From: Streptomyces sp. D2-8
GTDB lineage: Bacteria; Actinomycetota; Actinomycetes; Streptomycetales; Streptomycetaceae
DNA: 64,000 bases
Assembly (NCBI RefSeq): GCF_023184515.1
Contig: NZ_JAAHBP010000019.1
Location: 160,702 to 224,701 of the forward strand
Reading direction: 5' to 3'
The notes under the pieces: model-generated
The model's database searches: none
Told to the model about the DNA's origin: nothing
What the model saw: the letters and a program-made list of their open reading frames with translations, nothing else
Shown: positions 8,805 to 17,581 of the stretch, in pieces
How positions within the stretch are numbered: position 1 is the stretch's first letter
Layout: the number at the start of each line of letters is the position of its first letter
Made by a program: the position numbers and the translations under genes

Positions 8805-10406
8805 ATGAGTGAGTCCAGTGCGCCGCCGAAGACCGTTCTGCTACGCCGCGGCGAGGTCCACAGTCCTGCCGATCCCTTTGCCACCGCGATGGTCGTGGAG
8901 CGGGGGCAGGTGGCGTGGGTCGGATCCGAGGGGGCCGCTGACGCCTTTGCCGACGGGGTGGATGAGGTGGTCGACCTCGACGGGGCGCTGGTGACCCCCG
9001 CCTTCACGGATGCGCATGCGCACACCACTGCCACGGGGCTCGCACGCACCGGCCTCGACCTGTCCGGCGCTCCCTCTCTCGAAGCCGCCCTCGCCCTCGT
9101 GCGGGACTTCGCCGCCGCCCGCCCGGACGACCGGGTCCTGCTCGGGCACGGGTGGGACGCCGCCCGCTGGCCCGGCGGCCGGCCCCCGACGCGGACCGAG
9201 CTCGACGAGGCCACCGGGCACCGGCCCCTCTACCTCAGCCGGATCGACGTCCACTCGGCGGTGGTCACCACGGCCCTGCTCGACCTGGTCCCCGATGTCA
9301 CCCGTGAGGACGGACCGCTCACCGCCGACGCCCATCACGCCGTACGCGCCGCCGCGTTCTCCGCCGTCACGCCGCAGCAGCGCACCGACGCCCAGCGCGC
9401 CGCGCTCGCGCACGCCGTCTCGCTCGGGATCGGCACGCTCCACGAGTGCGCCGGGCCGGAGATCTCCTCCGAGGACGACTTCACCGGCCTGCTGCGCCTC
9501 GCCGGCCAGGAGCCCGGGCCGCGGGTCGTCGGCTACTGGGCCGAGCAGGACGTCGCCAAGGCGCGGGAGCTGGGCGCGATCGGCGCCGCGGGGGATCTCT
9601 TCGTCGACGGCGCCCTCGGCTCGCACACGGCCTGTCTGCACCAGCCGTACGCCGACGCCGGGCACACCGGCATCGCCTACCTGGATGCCGCCGCGGTCGC
9701 GGCGCACGTCGTGGCCTGCACCGAGGAGGGCCTGCAGGCCGGTTTCCACGCCATCGGCGACGCGGCCGTGGACGCCGTGGTGGAGGGCGTGCGCGCCGCC
9801 GCCGGGAAGCTCGGGCTCGACCGGATCCGCGCCGCCCGGCACCGCGTCGAGCACGCCGAGATGCTCACCCCGGAGAGTGTCGCCGCCTTCGCCGAACTCG
9901 GCCTCACCGCCTCGGTGCAGCCCGCCTTCGACGCCCTGTGGGGCGGCGAGGAGGGCATGTACGCGCAGCGCCTGGGCGTGGAGCGGGCCCGGGGCCTGAA
10001 CCCCTTCGCGGCCCTGCTGCGCGCCGGTGTCCCGCTCGCCTTCGGCTCCGACAGCCCGGTCACCCCGCTCGACCCGTGGGGCGCGGTCCGGGCCGCCGCC
10101 TTCCACCGCACGCCGGAGCACCGTGTCTCGGTGCGCGCCGCGTTCACGGCGCACACGCGCGGCGGCTGGCGGGCCGTCGGACGGGACGACGCGGGCGTTC
10201 TGGTCCCGGGCGCCCCCGCCGACTACGCCGTCTGGCGCACCGGCGAACTCGTCGTCCAGGCCCCGGACGACCGCGTCGCCCGCTGGTCGACGGATCCCCG
10301 CTCCGGCACCCCGGGCCTGCCCGACCTCACTCCGGGCCGCGACCTGCCCGTCTGTCTGCGCACCGTGGTGGGCGGACGCACGGTCTTCGTACGGCCGGGC
10401 GAGTGA
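8805..10406 (+). CDS. Amidohydrolase family 3 (YtcJ-like) metal-dependent hydrolase
   Basis: A 533-aa protein. Near the N-terminus it has the composite beta-sandwich (VDLDGALVTPAFTDAHAH) with the HxH metal motif. The later TIM-barrel motifs are FHAIGDAAVDAVVEG, HRVEHAEML and the terminal FGSDSPVTPLDPWGAV with the metal/catalytic Asp. Family members hydrolyse C-N bonds of cyclic amides, N-acyl amino acids or related compounds; the substrate here is open. The ATG at 8805 has no good ribosome site and may be leaderless. A long hairpin at 10455-10506 lies downstream. Confidence 0.85.
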   Translation: MSESSAPPKTVLLRRGEVHSPADPFATAMVVERGQVAWVGSEGAADAFADGVDEVVDLDGALVTPAFTDAHAHTTATGLARTGLDLSGAPSLEAALALVRDFAAARPDDRVLLGHGWDAARWPGGRPPTRTELDEATGHRPLYLSRIDVHSAVVTTALLDLVPDVTREDGPLTADAHHAVRAAAFSAVTPQQRTDAQRAALAHAVSLGIGTLHECAGPEISSEDDFTGLLRLAGQEPGPRVVGYWAEQDVAKARELGAIGAAGDLFVDGALGSHTACLHQPYADAGHTGIAYLDAAAVAAHVVACTEEGLQAGFHAIGDAAVDAVVEGVRAAAGKLGLDRIRAARHRVEHAEMLTPESVAAFAELGLTASVQPAFDALWGGEEGMYAQRLGVERARGLNPFAALLRAGVPLAFGSDSPVTPLDPWGAVRAAAFHRTPEHRVSVRAAFTAHTRGGWRAVGRDDAGVLVPGAPADYAVWRTGELVVQAPDDRVARWSTDPRSGTPGLPDLTPGRDLPVCLRTVVGGRTVFVRPGE

Positions 10407-10454
10407 TCTACGGGGGTGGCGCACATGAAGTCGTGCGCCGCGCCCCCGGCGCGC

Positions 10455-10506
10455 GACCTGCGCATCCTCTGCCCTGACCAGGGCTTTGCCGCGAGATGCG
10501 CAGGTC
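10455..10506 (+). terminator. Large nested inverted repeat after the amidohydrolase gene
   Basis: Outer arms GACCTGCGCATC (10455-10466) and GATGCGCAGGTC (10495-10506) are perfect, and the 28-base loop contains an inner CCCTG/CAGGG stem. It is placed where a terminator for the amidohydrolase transcript is expected. Confidence 0.6.
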
Positions 10507-10515
10507 AAACGGCTA

Positions 10516-10546
10516 TTGACAGGCGGCCGCAGGAGGCCGGTAGGTT
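10516..10546 (+). promoter_or_regulatory. Vegetative-type promoter
   Basis: TTGACA at 10516-10521 and TAGGTT at 10541-10546, spacer 19 bases, a good match to HrdB-type promoters. It would give a leader of nearly 400 bases for ppm1, so a second promoter nearer the gene (TATGGT-like around 10903) is also possible. Confidence 0.55.
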
Positions 10547-10940
10547 CGGCCGAGTCCACCACCGGACGCCCGACCGGGGAATGTCCGAGCACTCGCCGCG
10601 GCGCCGCCGGGTCAGGGACGGTGTGCCGCACCGGGGCACCGCCACTGGGAGCCAGGCTCAGGCCGACGCTGCGCCGAGGGAACGTTCCGGCCGGTCGGGG
10701 AGGTGTGACCCGGGTGGGGCCCGCGCGCTCAGTAGACAACGGCTTTCGGTCGATCCGCAGCCAGCGGATCCCAGGTCGGCCCGAAGGGCGCCGGGCCCCC
10801 ATCCGCCGTACACGCGCACCCGGAGGCGCGCCCTTGCCCGGGCCGCGCGGATTCGACACCACGATTCGAACGCCCTGTCACGTCATCGCAGGCCGGGCCC
10901 ACTATGGTGGACCTCTGCGTATGGACATGAAGGGGCAGCA

Positions 10941-11744
10941 GTGAATGACGGCGACGGAACCCTCGCGGGAGAAGCCCAGGTGAGGAAGTTCGGCCCGCTC
11001 GGCACGGCCTTGGTGATCATTCCGACCTACAACGAGGCGGAGAACATCAAGGGCATCGTCGGCCGGGTACGCAAGGCCGTCCCCGAGGCGCACGTGCTCG
11101 TGGCAGACGACAACAGCCCGGACGGCACGGGCAAGCTGGCCGACGAGCTGACCGTCGACGACGACCACGTCCACGTGCTGCACCGCAAGGGCAAGGAGGG
11201 CCTGGGCGCCGCCTACCTCGCGGGCTTCCGCTGGGGCCTGGAGCACGACTACGGCGTGCTGATCGAGATGGACGCCGACGGCTCCCACCAGCCCGAGGAA
11301 CTGCCCCGTCTGCTCACCGCCCTGAAGAACGCCGACCTGGTGCTGGGCTCGCGCTGGGTACCGGGCGGCCGGGTGGTGAACTGGCCGAAGTCCCGCGAGA
11401 TGATCTCCCGGGGCGGCAGCCTCTACTCCCGGCTGGCGCTCGACCTGCCGCTGCGCGACATCACCGGCGGCTACCGTGCCTTCCGCCGCGAGACCCTGGA
11501 GGGCCTCGGCCTCGACGAGGTCGCCTCCCAGGGCTACTGCTTCCAGGTCGATCTCGCCCGCCGCGCGGTCAGGGCCGGCTACCACGTGGTCGAGGTGCCC
11601 ATCACGTTCGTCGAGCGCGAACTCGGTGACTCCAAGATGAGCCGCGACATCCTGGTCGAGGCGCTGTGGCGCGTCACGGCGTGGGGCGTGGGGGAGCGGG
11701 TCGGCAAGGTCACGGGGCGCGGCGACAAGCCCTCGAAGCCGTAG
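10941..11744 (+). CDS. ppm1: Polyprenol monophosphomannose synthase (GT2)
   Basis: A 267-aa GT2 enzyme with VIIPTYNEAENI at the start of the fold, DDNSPDGTGKLAD, the metal/GDP-mannose motif EMDADGSHQPEELPRL, and VLGSRWVPGG. It should transfer mannose from GDP-mannose to polyprenyl phosphate at the inner face of the membrane. The product feeds protein O-mannosylation and lipoglycan synthesis; in S. coelicolor Ppm1 is needed for phiC31 receptor glycosylation. There are no membrane segments and no fused acyltransferase (Lnt) domain, unlike some mycobacterial forms. The GTG at 10941 follows AAGGGG by about 6 bases. Downstream is fxsA, 88 bases away. Confidence 0.92.
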   Translation: MNDGDGTLAGEAQVRKFGPLGTALVIIPTYNEAENIKGIVGRVRKAVPEAHVLVADDNSPDGTGKLADELTVDDDHVHVLHRKGKEGLGAAYLAGFRWGLEHDYGVLIEMDADGSHQPEELPRLLTALKNADLVLGSRWVPGGRVVNWPKSREMISRGGSLYSRLALDLPLRDITGGYRAFRRETLEGLGLDEVASQGYCFQVDLARRAVRAGYHVVEVPITFVERELGDSKMSRDILVEALWRVTAWGVGERVGKVTGRGDKPSKP

Positions 11745-11832
11745 GCGCACGCCGCTGTCGAGGCGGCCGCTCACAGAAACAGCTGATGGTGGCCTTATCC
11801 CGTGCTGAGCCGGGGCCAGGCACACTGGAGGC

Positions 11833-12408
11833 ATGACGACTGGCGCTCAGACTCCCCTGCCTCCTGCCCGGCCCCGGCGCTCCCGGCTGCGTACGTTTCT
11901 GCCGCTGGGTTTCGCCGCGTGGCTCGTGCTGGAGATCTGGCTGCTCACGCTGGTCGCGGGGGCGACCAGCGGGCTGGTGGTCTTCCTCGTCCTGCTGGCG
12001 GGTCTCGTCCTCGGCTCGGTCGTCATCAAGCGGGTCGGCCGGCGGGCCTTCCGCAAGCTCTCCGAGGCGCTGCAACAGCAGCAGAGCGGTGTGATGCCCG
12101 ACGCGGCCCGGCCAGACAGCGAGGGCAACGGCCTGATGATGCTGGGCGGTCTGCTCCTGATGATCCCCGGACTGGTGTCGGACGCGGTGGGCCTGCTCCT
12201 GCTGCTGCCGCCGGTCCAGAAGGTCGTGAGCCGCTCGGCGGAGCGCACCTTCGAGCGCAAGCTCCGGGAGGCCCGCCCGGGCACCCTGGGGGGCGCCTTC
12301 CAGCAGGCCCGTATGCACCAGCCCGACGGCAAGGTCGTCCAGGGCGAGGTCATCAGGGACGAGCCGGGGGACGCCCCGCAGCCGCCCCGTCCGCCGCTCA
12401 CGCACTGA
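11833..12408 (+). CDS. fxsA: FxsA-family membrane protein
   Basis: A 191-aa protein. Membrane helices are at about residues 22-40 and 43-63 (FLPLGFAAWLVLEIWLLTLV, then LVVFLVLLAGLVLGSVV), with a further pair around 100-130 containing LLMIPGLVSDAVGLLLLLPP, the FxsA signature. The C-terminal tail is cytosolic, charged and proline-rich. FxsA in E. coli affects exclusion of phage T7 by F plasmid; the normal role in actinobacteria is not known. The gene ends before a shared terminator with rbpA. Confidence 0.88.
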   Translation: MTTGAQTPLPPARPRRSRLRTFLPLGFAAWLVLEIWLLTLVAGATSGLVVFLVLLAGLVLGSVVIKRVGRRAFRKLSEALQQQQSGVMPDAARPDSEGNGLMMLGGLLLMIPGLVSDAVGLLLLLPPVQKVVSRSAERTFERKLREARPGTLGGAFQQARMHQPDGKVVQGEVIRDEPGDAPQPPRPPLTH

Positions 12409-12445
12409 GCCGTTCCGGGCACCCGCTCCCGGGCACCGGACACGC

Positions 12446-12492
12446 AGAAGACCGGGGGCGCCGTACATGTCGTACGGCGCCCCCGGTCTTCT
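12446..12492. terminator. Bidirectional terminator between fxsA and rbpA
   Basis: A perfect 21-bp inverted repeat (arms 12446-12466 and 12472-12492, core GGGGGCGCC) with a 5-base loop, between two convergent genes. It has A-rich and T-rich ends on the two sides, as expected for a hairpin used in both directions. Confidence 0.9.
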
Positions 12493-12526
12493 GATGCGCT
12501 GTTACTTCGGCCAGGCCCTTGCGGGA

Positions 12527-12901
12527 CTATGCCGACTTGCGGCTGTCGCGGGGATGAACAGCGATGTTCATCGCACCGGAGCGCAGAACCGCCAGGCGCT
12601 CCTCGAGGACCTCTTCGAGTTCCTCACGGGTGCGCCGCTCCATCAGCATGTCCCAATGCGTACGCGCGGGCTTGCCCTTTTTCTCTTCAGGGACATCGCC
12701 GTCGACGAGGAGTGCCTGGGCCCCACAGACCTTGCACTCCCACTCCGGCGGGATCTCCGCCTCGACCGAGAAGGGCATCTCGAAGCGGTGCCCCTTCTCG
12801 CATGCGTACTCCACGGCCTGGCGCGGGGCCAGGTCGATACCGCGGTCCGTCTCGTAGCTGGTCACCACGAGGCGCGTGCCGCGAAGAGCTCGCTCACTCA
12901 T
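12527..12901 (-). CDS. rbpA: RNA polymerase-binding protein RbpA
   Basis: Exactly 124 aa, as in S. coelicolor RbpA. It binds RNA polymerase and the principal sigma factor and stabilises open complexes. The zinc ligands seen are Cys34, His38, Cys56 and Cys59 (EYACEKGHRF ... EWECKVCGAQ). The C-terminal sigma-interaction domain is KKGKPARTHWDMLMERRTREELEEVLEERL. GGGAGG lies about 7 bases before the ATG. A consensus sigma-R promoter lies 62-88 bases upstream of the start codon, so the gene should be induced by disulfide stress. Other Streptomyces rbpA genes behave this way. Confidence 0.97.
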   Translation of the reverse strand: MSERALRGTRLVVTSYETDRGIDLAPRQAVEYACEKGHRFEMPFSVEAEIPPEWECKVCGAQALLVDGDVPEEKKGKPARTHWDMLMERRTREELEEVLEERLAVLRSGAMNIAVHPRDSRKSA

Positions 12902-12962
12902 GAATCGTGCCTCCCGGGCTTGTCGCCCACAGGACAGGTGTCGCTGTCGTCGTCATCCGGTC

Positions 12963-12989
12963 AACGTCCGGTCGGCGGTAAAGATTCCC
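12963..12989 (-). promoter_or_regulatory. Sigma-R promoter of rbpA
   Basis: On the minus strand GGGAAT (12989-12984), 18 bases, then GTT (12965-12963): a perfect match to the known SigR consensus GGGAAT-N18-GTT. The distance to the rbpA ATG is 61 bases. Confidence 0.88.
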
Positions 12990-13167
12990 GTTCCGAGTCC
13001 CGTTCCGGGTCGTGCGTCGCCGTCGTAGCCGCCCTTGTTGTACCCACCAGCGCCCGGTTTGTCACATCTGATAGCAGATATAACCCAGCGTTTCGGCATC
13101 TTTGACGCGCAGTAACGGTACGCCTGGCAGGCCAAACGCGTACACTACAGCCCTTTCGCTCTGAGTG

Positions 13168-14514
13168 CTAAATCCTGTCAGGAACCGGATTCCCCGCTTC
13201 GCCGATCGCACGCCGCACCGGAACCCGTGCGAGCAGGGCGAAACCGAGAACGAAGAAGACCACCAGCGAGATGATCGCGTCCCGGTAGCTCCCCGTCAGC
13301 TGGTAGGTGACCCCGAACAGCAGCGGCCCGAGCCAGCTCATGCCGCGGTCGCTCATCTCGTACGCCGAGAAGTATTCGGCCTCCCTGCCCGGCGGGATCA
13401 GATGGGAGAACAGGGACCGGGACAGCGCCTGGCTGCCACCGAGGACCAGGCCGATCCCGGCGGCCAGGACGAAGAACCACACCGGGGCCCCGGCCGGCAG
13501 GAAGTACCCGGCCGCCAGCGTCACCGTCCACGCGACCAGCGAGCCGAGGATCGTGCGCTTGGCCCCGTACACCCGGGCCAGCCGGCCCATGGTCAGCGCG
13601 CCCGCCACCGCCAGCACCTGCACCAGCAGCACGGCGCCGATGAGGGTGGACTGCCCGAGGCCGAGCTCCTCGGAGCCGTAGACGGAGGCCTGGGTGATCA
13701 CCGTCTGGATGCCGTCGTTGTAGACGAGATAGGCGAGCAGGAAGGCCAGCGTCAGCGGATGGCGGCGCATGTCGCGGACGGTCGCCGCGAGCTGCCGGAA
13801 GCCCGGGAGGGCCGCCTCTTCACCCGCGGTCCTGCGATCGCGCAGCCGCCGCAGCGGGATGAGGGCGAACGCGCCCCACCACAGGCCGGCCGACGCGAGA
13901 CAGATGCGGACGGCCGCGCTCTCGGAGAGGCCGAAGCTGTCGTGCCCGGTGTAGAGGACCAGGTTGGCGACGAGGACCAGCGAGCCCGCCGCGTAGCCGA
14001 AGGCCCAGCCCCGGGAGGAGACCGCGTCCCGCTGCTCGGGCGGGGCGATCTGCGGCAGGTAGGAGTTGTAGAGCATCATCGCCACGGACTGCGCGGCGTT
14101 CGCGACGACCAGGAGGGCACCGCCCAGCAGGTAGCGGTCGCCGTCCAGGAAGAACATGGCCGCCGTGGCGGTGGCCCCGGTGTAGGCGGCGGCCGCGAGG
14201 AGGGGCTTCTTGCGGCCGGTGCGGTCGGCGGCGGCGCCCACCAGGGGCATCACCAGCACGGCCACGATCACCGACAGGGACACCGAGTAGGCGAAGAAGG
14301 ACCCGGCGCGCACCGGGATGCCGAGGGGGTGGACATACCCGTCGGCGTCCGCCGCCGACTTGGCGACCGAGGTCAGATAGGGACCCAGGAACACGGTGAG
14401 CACGCTCGTCGAGTAGACGGAGCAGGCCCAGTCGTAGACGTACCAGCCGCGCTGCTCGCGCCTCAGCTCCGCGGCCCCGTCGGCCGGCGGTGTCCGCACG
14501 GTGTCGTTGCCCAC
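13168..14514 (-). CDS. MFS transporter, UMF1/Atg22-like family
   Basis: A 448-aa protein with about 12 hydrophobic segments. The N-terminus WYVYDWACSVYSTSVLTVFLGPYLTS is the hallmark of the UMF1 family of major facilitators. Other conserved blocks are MPLVGAAADRTGRKKPLL and GGSQALSRSLFSHLIPPGREAEYF. The substrate is unknown. The GTG at 14514 has AGGG about 7 bases upstream. It is third in a probable operon after the YczE-like gene and the GDPD gene (49-base gap), so phospholipid breakdown products are a possible cargo, but that is context only. Confidence 0.87.
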   Translation of the reverse strand: MGNDTVRTPPADGAAELRREQRGWYVYDWACSVYSTSVLTVFLGPYLTSVAKSAADADGYVHPLGIPVRAGSFFAYSVSLSVIVAVLVMPLVGAAADRTGRKKPLLAAAAYTGATATAAMFFLDGDRYLLGGALLVVANAAQSVAMMLYNSYLPQIAPPEQRDAVSSRGWAFGYAAGSLVLVANLVLYTGHDSFGLSESAAVRICLASAGLWWGAFALIPLRRLRDRRTAGEEAALPGFRQLAATVRDMRRHPLTLAFLLAYLVYNDGIQTVITQASVYGSEELGLGQSTLIGAVLLVQVLAVAGALTMGRLARVYGAKRTILGSLVAWTVTLAAGYFLPAGAPVWFFVLAAGIGLVLGGSQALSRSLFSHLIPPGREAEYFSAYEMSDRGMSWLGPLLFGVTYQLTGSYRDAIISLVVFFVLGFALLARVPVRRAIGEAGNPVPDRI

Positions 14515-14563
14515 CCGTGCCCTCGCTTCCCCGTGAACGCGCAGCGGGGACGGGCCCGGGGTC

Positions 14564-15331
14564 TCAGACCCAGACGCCGCGGTCCTCCATGACCTTGCGC
14601 AACGTGTCGATGTGATCGGTCATGATGCCATCCACGCCCAGGTCGAGGAGCCGGTGCATGCTCTCCTCGTCGTTGACCGTCCACACGTGCACCTGGAGCC
14701 CGCGCGCGTGGGCGGCGTGCAGGAAGCGCCGGTCCACCACCTGGATGCCGGACTGGATCTCGGGGACCTGGGCGGCCACCGCCGAGCGGCGCACCGCGGC
14801 CGGCAGCCCCCAGGAGCGCAGCCGCAGGTGGAGCACGCCCCGCGTGCCGTACGACGTGGCCAGGCGGGGGCCGGCCAGCCGCTGGGCGCGCACCACTCGT
14901 GCCTCGGAGAACGAGCCGAGGCAGATCCGGTCCCAGGAGTCCGTCCGTCCGACCAGGTCGAGGAAGGGCAGCAGGGCGGCCTCCGCCTTGACGTCCACGT
15001 TCCAGCGCACGTCGGGGAAGGTCTCCAGGAGCTCCTCGAAGAGGGGGAGCGGTTCCCGGCCCGCCACGCGCGCGTGCCGTATCTCCTGCCACGGCAGGTC
15101 GGCGATCCGGCCCTCGCCGTCCGTCACCCGGTCCAGGGTCGCGTCGTGGAAGGCGACGAGTTTGCCGTCCCGGGTGGTGTGGACGTCGGTCTCGATGTAC
15201 CGGTAGCCGGCCTCGGCGGCGCACCGGAACTGCCGCACGGTGTTCTCCAGGCCGTCGGCGGCCCCGCCCCGGTGGGCGAAGGCGATCGGGCCGGGATGGT
15301 CGAGGTAGGGATGGCGTATCCGCGGGGTCAC
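14564..15331 (-). CDS. Glycerophosphodiester phosphodiesterase family protein
   Basis: A 255-aa protein with a GDPD TIM barrel: IAFAHRGGAADGLENTVRQF (catalytic His and Glu), YIETDVHTTRDGKLVAFHD (metal ligands and second His), WNVDVKAE and the C-terminal VHVWTVNDEESMHRLLDLGVDGIMTDHID. It should release sn-glycerol-3-phosphate from glycerophosphodiesters, or act on related lipids. There is no signal peptide, so it is cytosolic. The GTG start overlaps the stop of the upstream YczE-like gene by four bases (GTGA), implying translational coupling and making longer upstream readings unlikely. Confidence 0.9.
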   Translation of the reverse strand: MTPRIRHPYLDHPGPIAFAHRGGAADGLENTVRQFRCAAEAGYRYIETDVHTTRDGKLVAFHDATLDRVTDGEGRIADLPWQEIRHARVAGREPLPLFEELLETFPDVRWNVDVKAEAALLPFLDLVGRTDSWDRICLGSFSEARVVRAQRLAGPRLATSYGTRGVLHLRLRSWGLPAAVRRSAVAAQVPEIQSGIQVVDRRFLHAAHARGLQVHVWTVNDEESMHRLLDLGVDGIMTDHIDTLRKVMEDRGVWV

Positions 15332-15981
15332 GGACGCAGTATCGCTCCTCGGGGTTGACCCGTGGCAACGACCGTGCTGCCGCCGGATGCCGCAGGGACG
15401 GCGAACACGCGCAGGAACACCTGGGCGAGGGGGCCGATCGCCAGGGCGTACAGGAGGGTGCCGATCCCGACGGTCCCGCCCAGGGCGAAGCCGGTCGCCA
15501 CGACCGCCAGCTCGATGCCCGTGCGGACCAGGCGGATCGAGACGCCGGTGAGCTGGTGCAGCCCCGTCATGAGGCCGTCGCGCGGGCCCGGTCCGAAGCG
15601 GGCCGCGATGTACAGGCCGGTCGCCGCGCCGTTCAGGACGATCCCCGCCACCATCAGCGTGATGCGCGGCGCCGGGCCGTGGGCGTCGGGCATCAGGGCC
15701 AGCGTCGCGTCCATCGCCATGCCGATGACCAGCACGTTGGAGATCGTGCCCAGGCCGGGCCGCTGACGCAGCGGGATCCACGCGAGCAGTACCGCGGCGC
15801 CCACCAGGGTCAGCACGACACCGATCGACAGACCGGTCCGCTCGGCGAGGCCCTGGTGCAGCACGTTCCACGGCTCCAGCCCGAGCCCCGACCGGACCAG
15901 CAGCGCCGAACTCGCGCCGTACAGCGCGAGACCGGCGTAGAGCTGGACGAGCCGCCGGGCGAGACGCCCCCGCGTAGACAT
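15328..15981 (-). CDS. YczE/YyaS-family integral membrane protein
   Basis: A 217-aa protein with five or six membrane helices. It has the family pattern RLVQLYAGLALYGASSALLV, then GLGLEPWNVLHQGLAERTGL, and FGPGPRDGLMTGLHQLTG. AGGGGGG lies 6-7 bases before the ATG at 15981. The gene is divergent from a MocR regulator and first in a likely operon with the GDPD and MFS genes. YczE-type genes beside a MocR-type regulator are a recurring pair in Gram-positives; the transported compound is not known. Confidence 0.85.
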   Translation of the reverse strand: MSTRGRLARRLVQLYAGLALYGASSALLVRSGLGLEPWNVLHQGLAERTGLSIGVVLTLVGAAVLLAWIPLRQRPGLGTISNVLVIGMAMDATLALMPDAHGPAPRITLMVAGIVLNGAATGLYIAARFGPGPRDGLMTGLHQLTGVSIRLVRTGIELAVVATGFALGGTVGIGTLLYALAIGPLAQVFLRVFAVPAASGGSTVVATGQPRGAILRP

Positions 15982-16003
15982 GATGTGCCCCCCTGTGGTG
16001 GTA

Positions 16004-16077
16004 GTGGACTGATGCATGACACCCTGTGGCTTGGATGGAGAGGCCATCCATGGCCAATCCGGGGAAGGTGGACTGAT
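16004..16077. promoter_or_regulatory. Probable MocR operator region (direct repeats plus palindrome)
   Basis: GTGGACTGAT occurs twice in direct orientation (16004-16013 and 16068-16077), 64 bp apart. Between them lies the palindrome TGGATGG-N5-CCATCCA (16032-16050). MocR proteins commonly bind paired direct repeats, and this sits exactly in the 100-base divergent promoter region. Binding is inferred. Confidence 0.6.
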
Positions 16078-16081
16078 TTCG

Positions 16082-17581
16082 ATGGCGGAGTGGACCTCGG
16101 CCGTGGGTGCGGCGCAGCTCGCCCGGCTCCTCAGCTCCCAGCAGGACCGCCCGGCGGGACCCGGCACGCGCCGGCCGCCGGCCTACCGCGCGCTCGCCGA
16201 CGGCATTCGCCTGCTGGTGCTCGAAGGGCGGGTCCCGGTGGCCGCCCGGCTGCCCGCCGAACGCGAACTCGCCCTCTCCCTGTCCGTCAGCCGTACGACG
16301 GTCGCCGCCGCATATGAGGCGCTGCGCAGCGAGGGGTTCCTCGAGTCCCGGCGCGGTGCCGGCAGCTGGACCGCCGTCCCGGCCGGGAACCCGCTGCCCG
16401 CGCGCGGGCTGGAGCCCCTGCCGCCGGAGGCCCTCGGCTCGATGATCGACCTCGGCTGCGCCGCACTCCCCGCTCCCGAGCCCTGGCTCACCCGGGCCGT
16501 CCAGGGCGCCCTGGAGGAACTGCCGCCCTACGCGCACACGCACGGCGACTATCCCGCCGGGCTGCCCGCGCTGCGGGCGATGATCGCCGAGCGCTACACC
16601 GCGCGCGGGATCCCGACCATGCCCGAGCAGATCATGGTGACGACCGGGGCGATGGGCGCGATCGACGCCATCTGCCATCTGTTCGCCGGGCGGGGTGAGC
16701 GCATCGCCGTCGAGTCGCCCTCGTACGCCAACATCCTTCAGCTGATGCGGGAGGCCGGGGCCCGGCTGGTGCCCGTCGCCATGGCCGACGGGCTCAGCGG
16801 GTGGGACATGGACCGCTGGCGTCAGGTCCTGCGGGACGCCGCGCCGCGGATCGCGTACGTCGTCGCCGACTTCCACAACCCGACCGGGGCGCTCGCCGAC
16901 GAGGACCAGCGGCGGCGGCTGGTGGACGCGGCGCGGTCCGCGGGGACGGTACTGATCGCCGACGAGACGATGAGCGAGCTGTGGCTCGATCCGGAGGTGC
17001 GCATGCCGCGGCAGGTGTGCGCGTTCGACCCGGCCGGGTCCACGGTGATCACGGTGGGGTCGGCGAGCAAGGCGTTCTGGGCGGGGATGCGGATCGGGTG
17101 GGTGCGGGCCGCGCCGGACGTGATCCGCAGTCTGGTCGCCGCCCGGGCGTATGCCGACCTCGGTACGCCGGTGCTGGAGCAGCTGGCCGTCAACTGGCTG
17201 TTCGGCACCGGGGGCTGGGAGCAGGCCGTGGAGGTGCGGCGGGAGCAGGCGCGGACGAACCGGGACGAGCTGGTGACCGCGGTGCGGCGGGAGCTGCCCG
17301 GCTGGGAGTTCGAGGTGCCGCAGGGCGGGCTGACGCTCTGGGTGCGCACCGGGGGTCTGTCCGGGTCGCGGCTGGCCGAGGCGGGGGAGCGCGTGGGAGT
17401 GCGGGTGCCGTCCGGGCCGCGGTTCGGGGTGGACGGGGCGTTCGAGGGGTATGTGCGCTTGCCGTTCACCGTGGGCGGGGCGGTGGCCGAGGAGGCGGCT
17501 GTGCGGTTGGCCGCGGCGGCGGGGCTCGTGGAGAGCGGTGCGGTGGGGGGTGCGGAGGCGCCGCGCACGTTTGTGGCCTAG
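16082..17581 (+). CDS. MocR-type regulator (GntR winged helix fused to class I aminotransferase fold)
   Basis: A 499-aa fusion protein. Residues about 30-105 are a GntR winged helix (YRALADGIRLLVLEGRVPVAARLPAERELALSLSVSRTTVAAAYEAL). The rest is a PLP aminotransferase domain with VVADFHNPTGALADEDQ (cofactor-contacting Asn), VLIADETMSEL (Asp for the pyridine N) and TVGSASKAFWAGMRIGWVR (PLP lysine in SASKAFW). Such proteins sense amino compounds or PLP and often activate a divergent gene. The YczE-like gene is therefore the likely target, with the repeats at 16004-16077 as operator. The ATG at 16082 has AAGG about 13 bases upstream. Confidence 0.92.
   Translation: MAEWTSAVGAAQLARLLSSQQDRPAGPGTRRPPAYRALADGIRLLVLEGRVPVAARLPAERELALSLSVSRTTVAAAYEALRSEGFLESRRGAGSWTAVPAGNPLPARGLEPLPPEALGSMIDLGCAALPAPEPWLTRAVQGALEELPPYAHTHGDYPAGLPALRAMIAERYTARGIPTMPEQIMVTTGAMGAIDAICHLFAGRGERIAVESPSYANILQLMREAGARLVPVAMADGLSGWDMDRWRQVLRDAAPRIAYVVADFHNPTGALADEDQRRRLVDAARSAGTVLIADETMSELWLDPEVRMPRQVCAFDPAGSTVITVGSASKAFWAGMRIGWVRAAPDVIRSLVAARAYADLGTPVLEQLAVNWLFGTGGWEQAVEVRREQARTNRDELVTAVRRELPGWEFEVPQGGLTLWVRTGGLSGSRLAEAGERVGVRVPSGPRFGVDGAFEGYVRLPFTVGGAVAEEAAVRLAAAAGLVESGAVGGAEAPRTFVA

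Larger units (their letters stand above)
10407..10940 (+). other. 534-base intergenic region with hairpin and promoter, no gene seen
   Basis: Between the amidohydrolase gene and ppm1. It holds a large inverted repeat and a vegetative-type promoter (both listed). The stretch 10550-10900 can be read in the ppm1 frame, but the predicted residues are Arg/Pro-rich and unlike any glycosyltransferase N-terminus, so I read it as non-coding or as long 5' UTR. Confidence 0.55.

Noticed and set aside
10416..10940. An N-terminal extension of Ppm1 by 175 residues
   Set aside because: The extension contains a terminator-like hairpin and a promoter and has no GT2 features; the GTG at 10941 has a ribosome site.
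10902..11834. A 310-codon minus-strand frame across ppm1
   Set aside because: Antisense of a well-supported GT2 gene.
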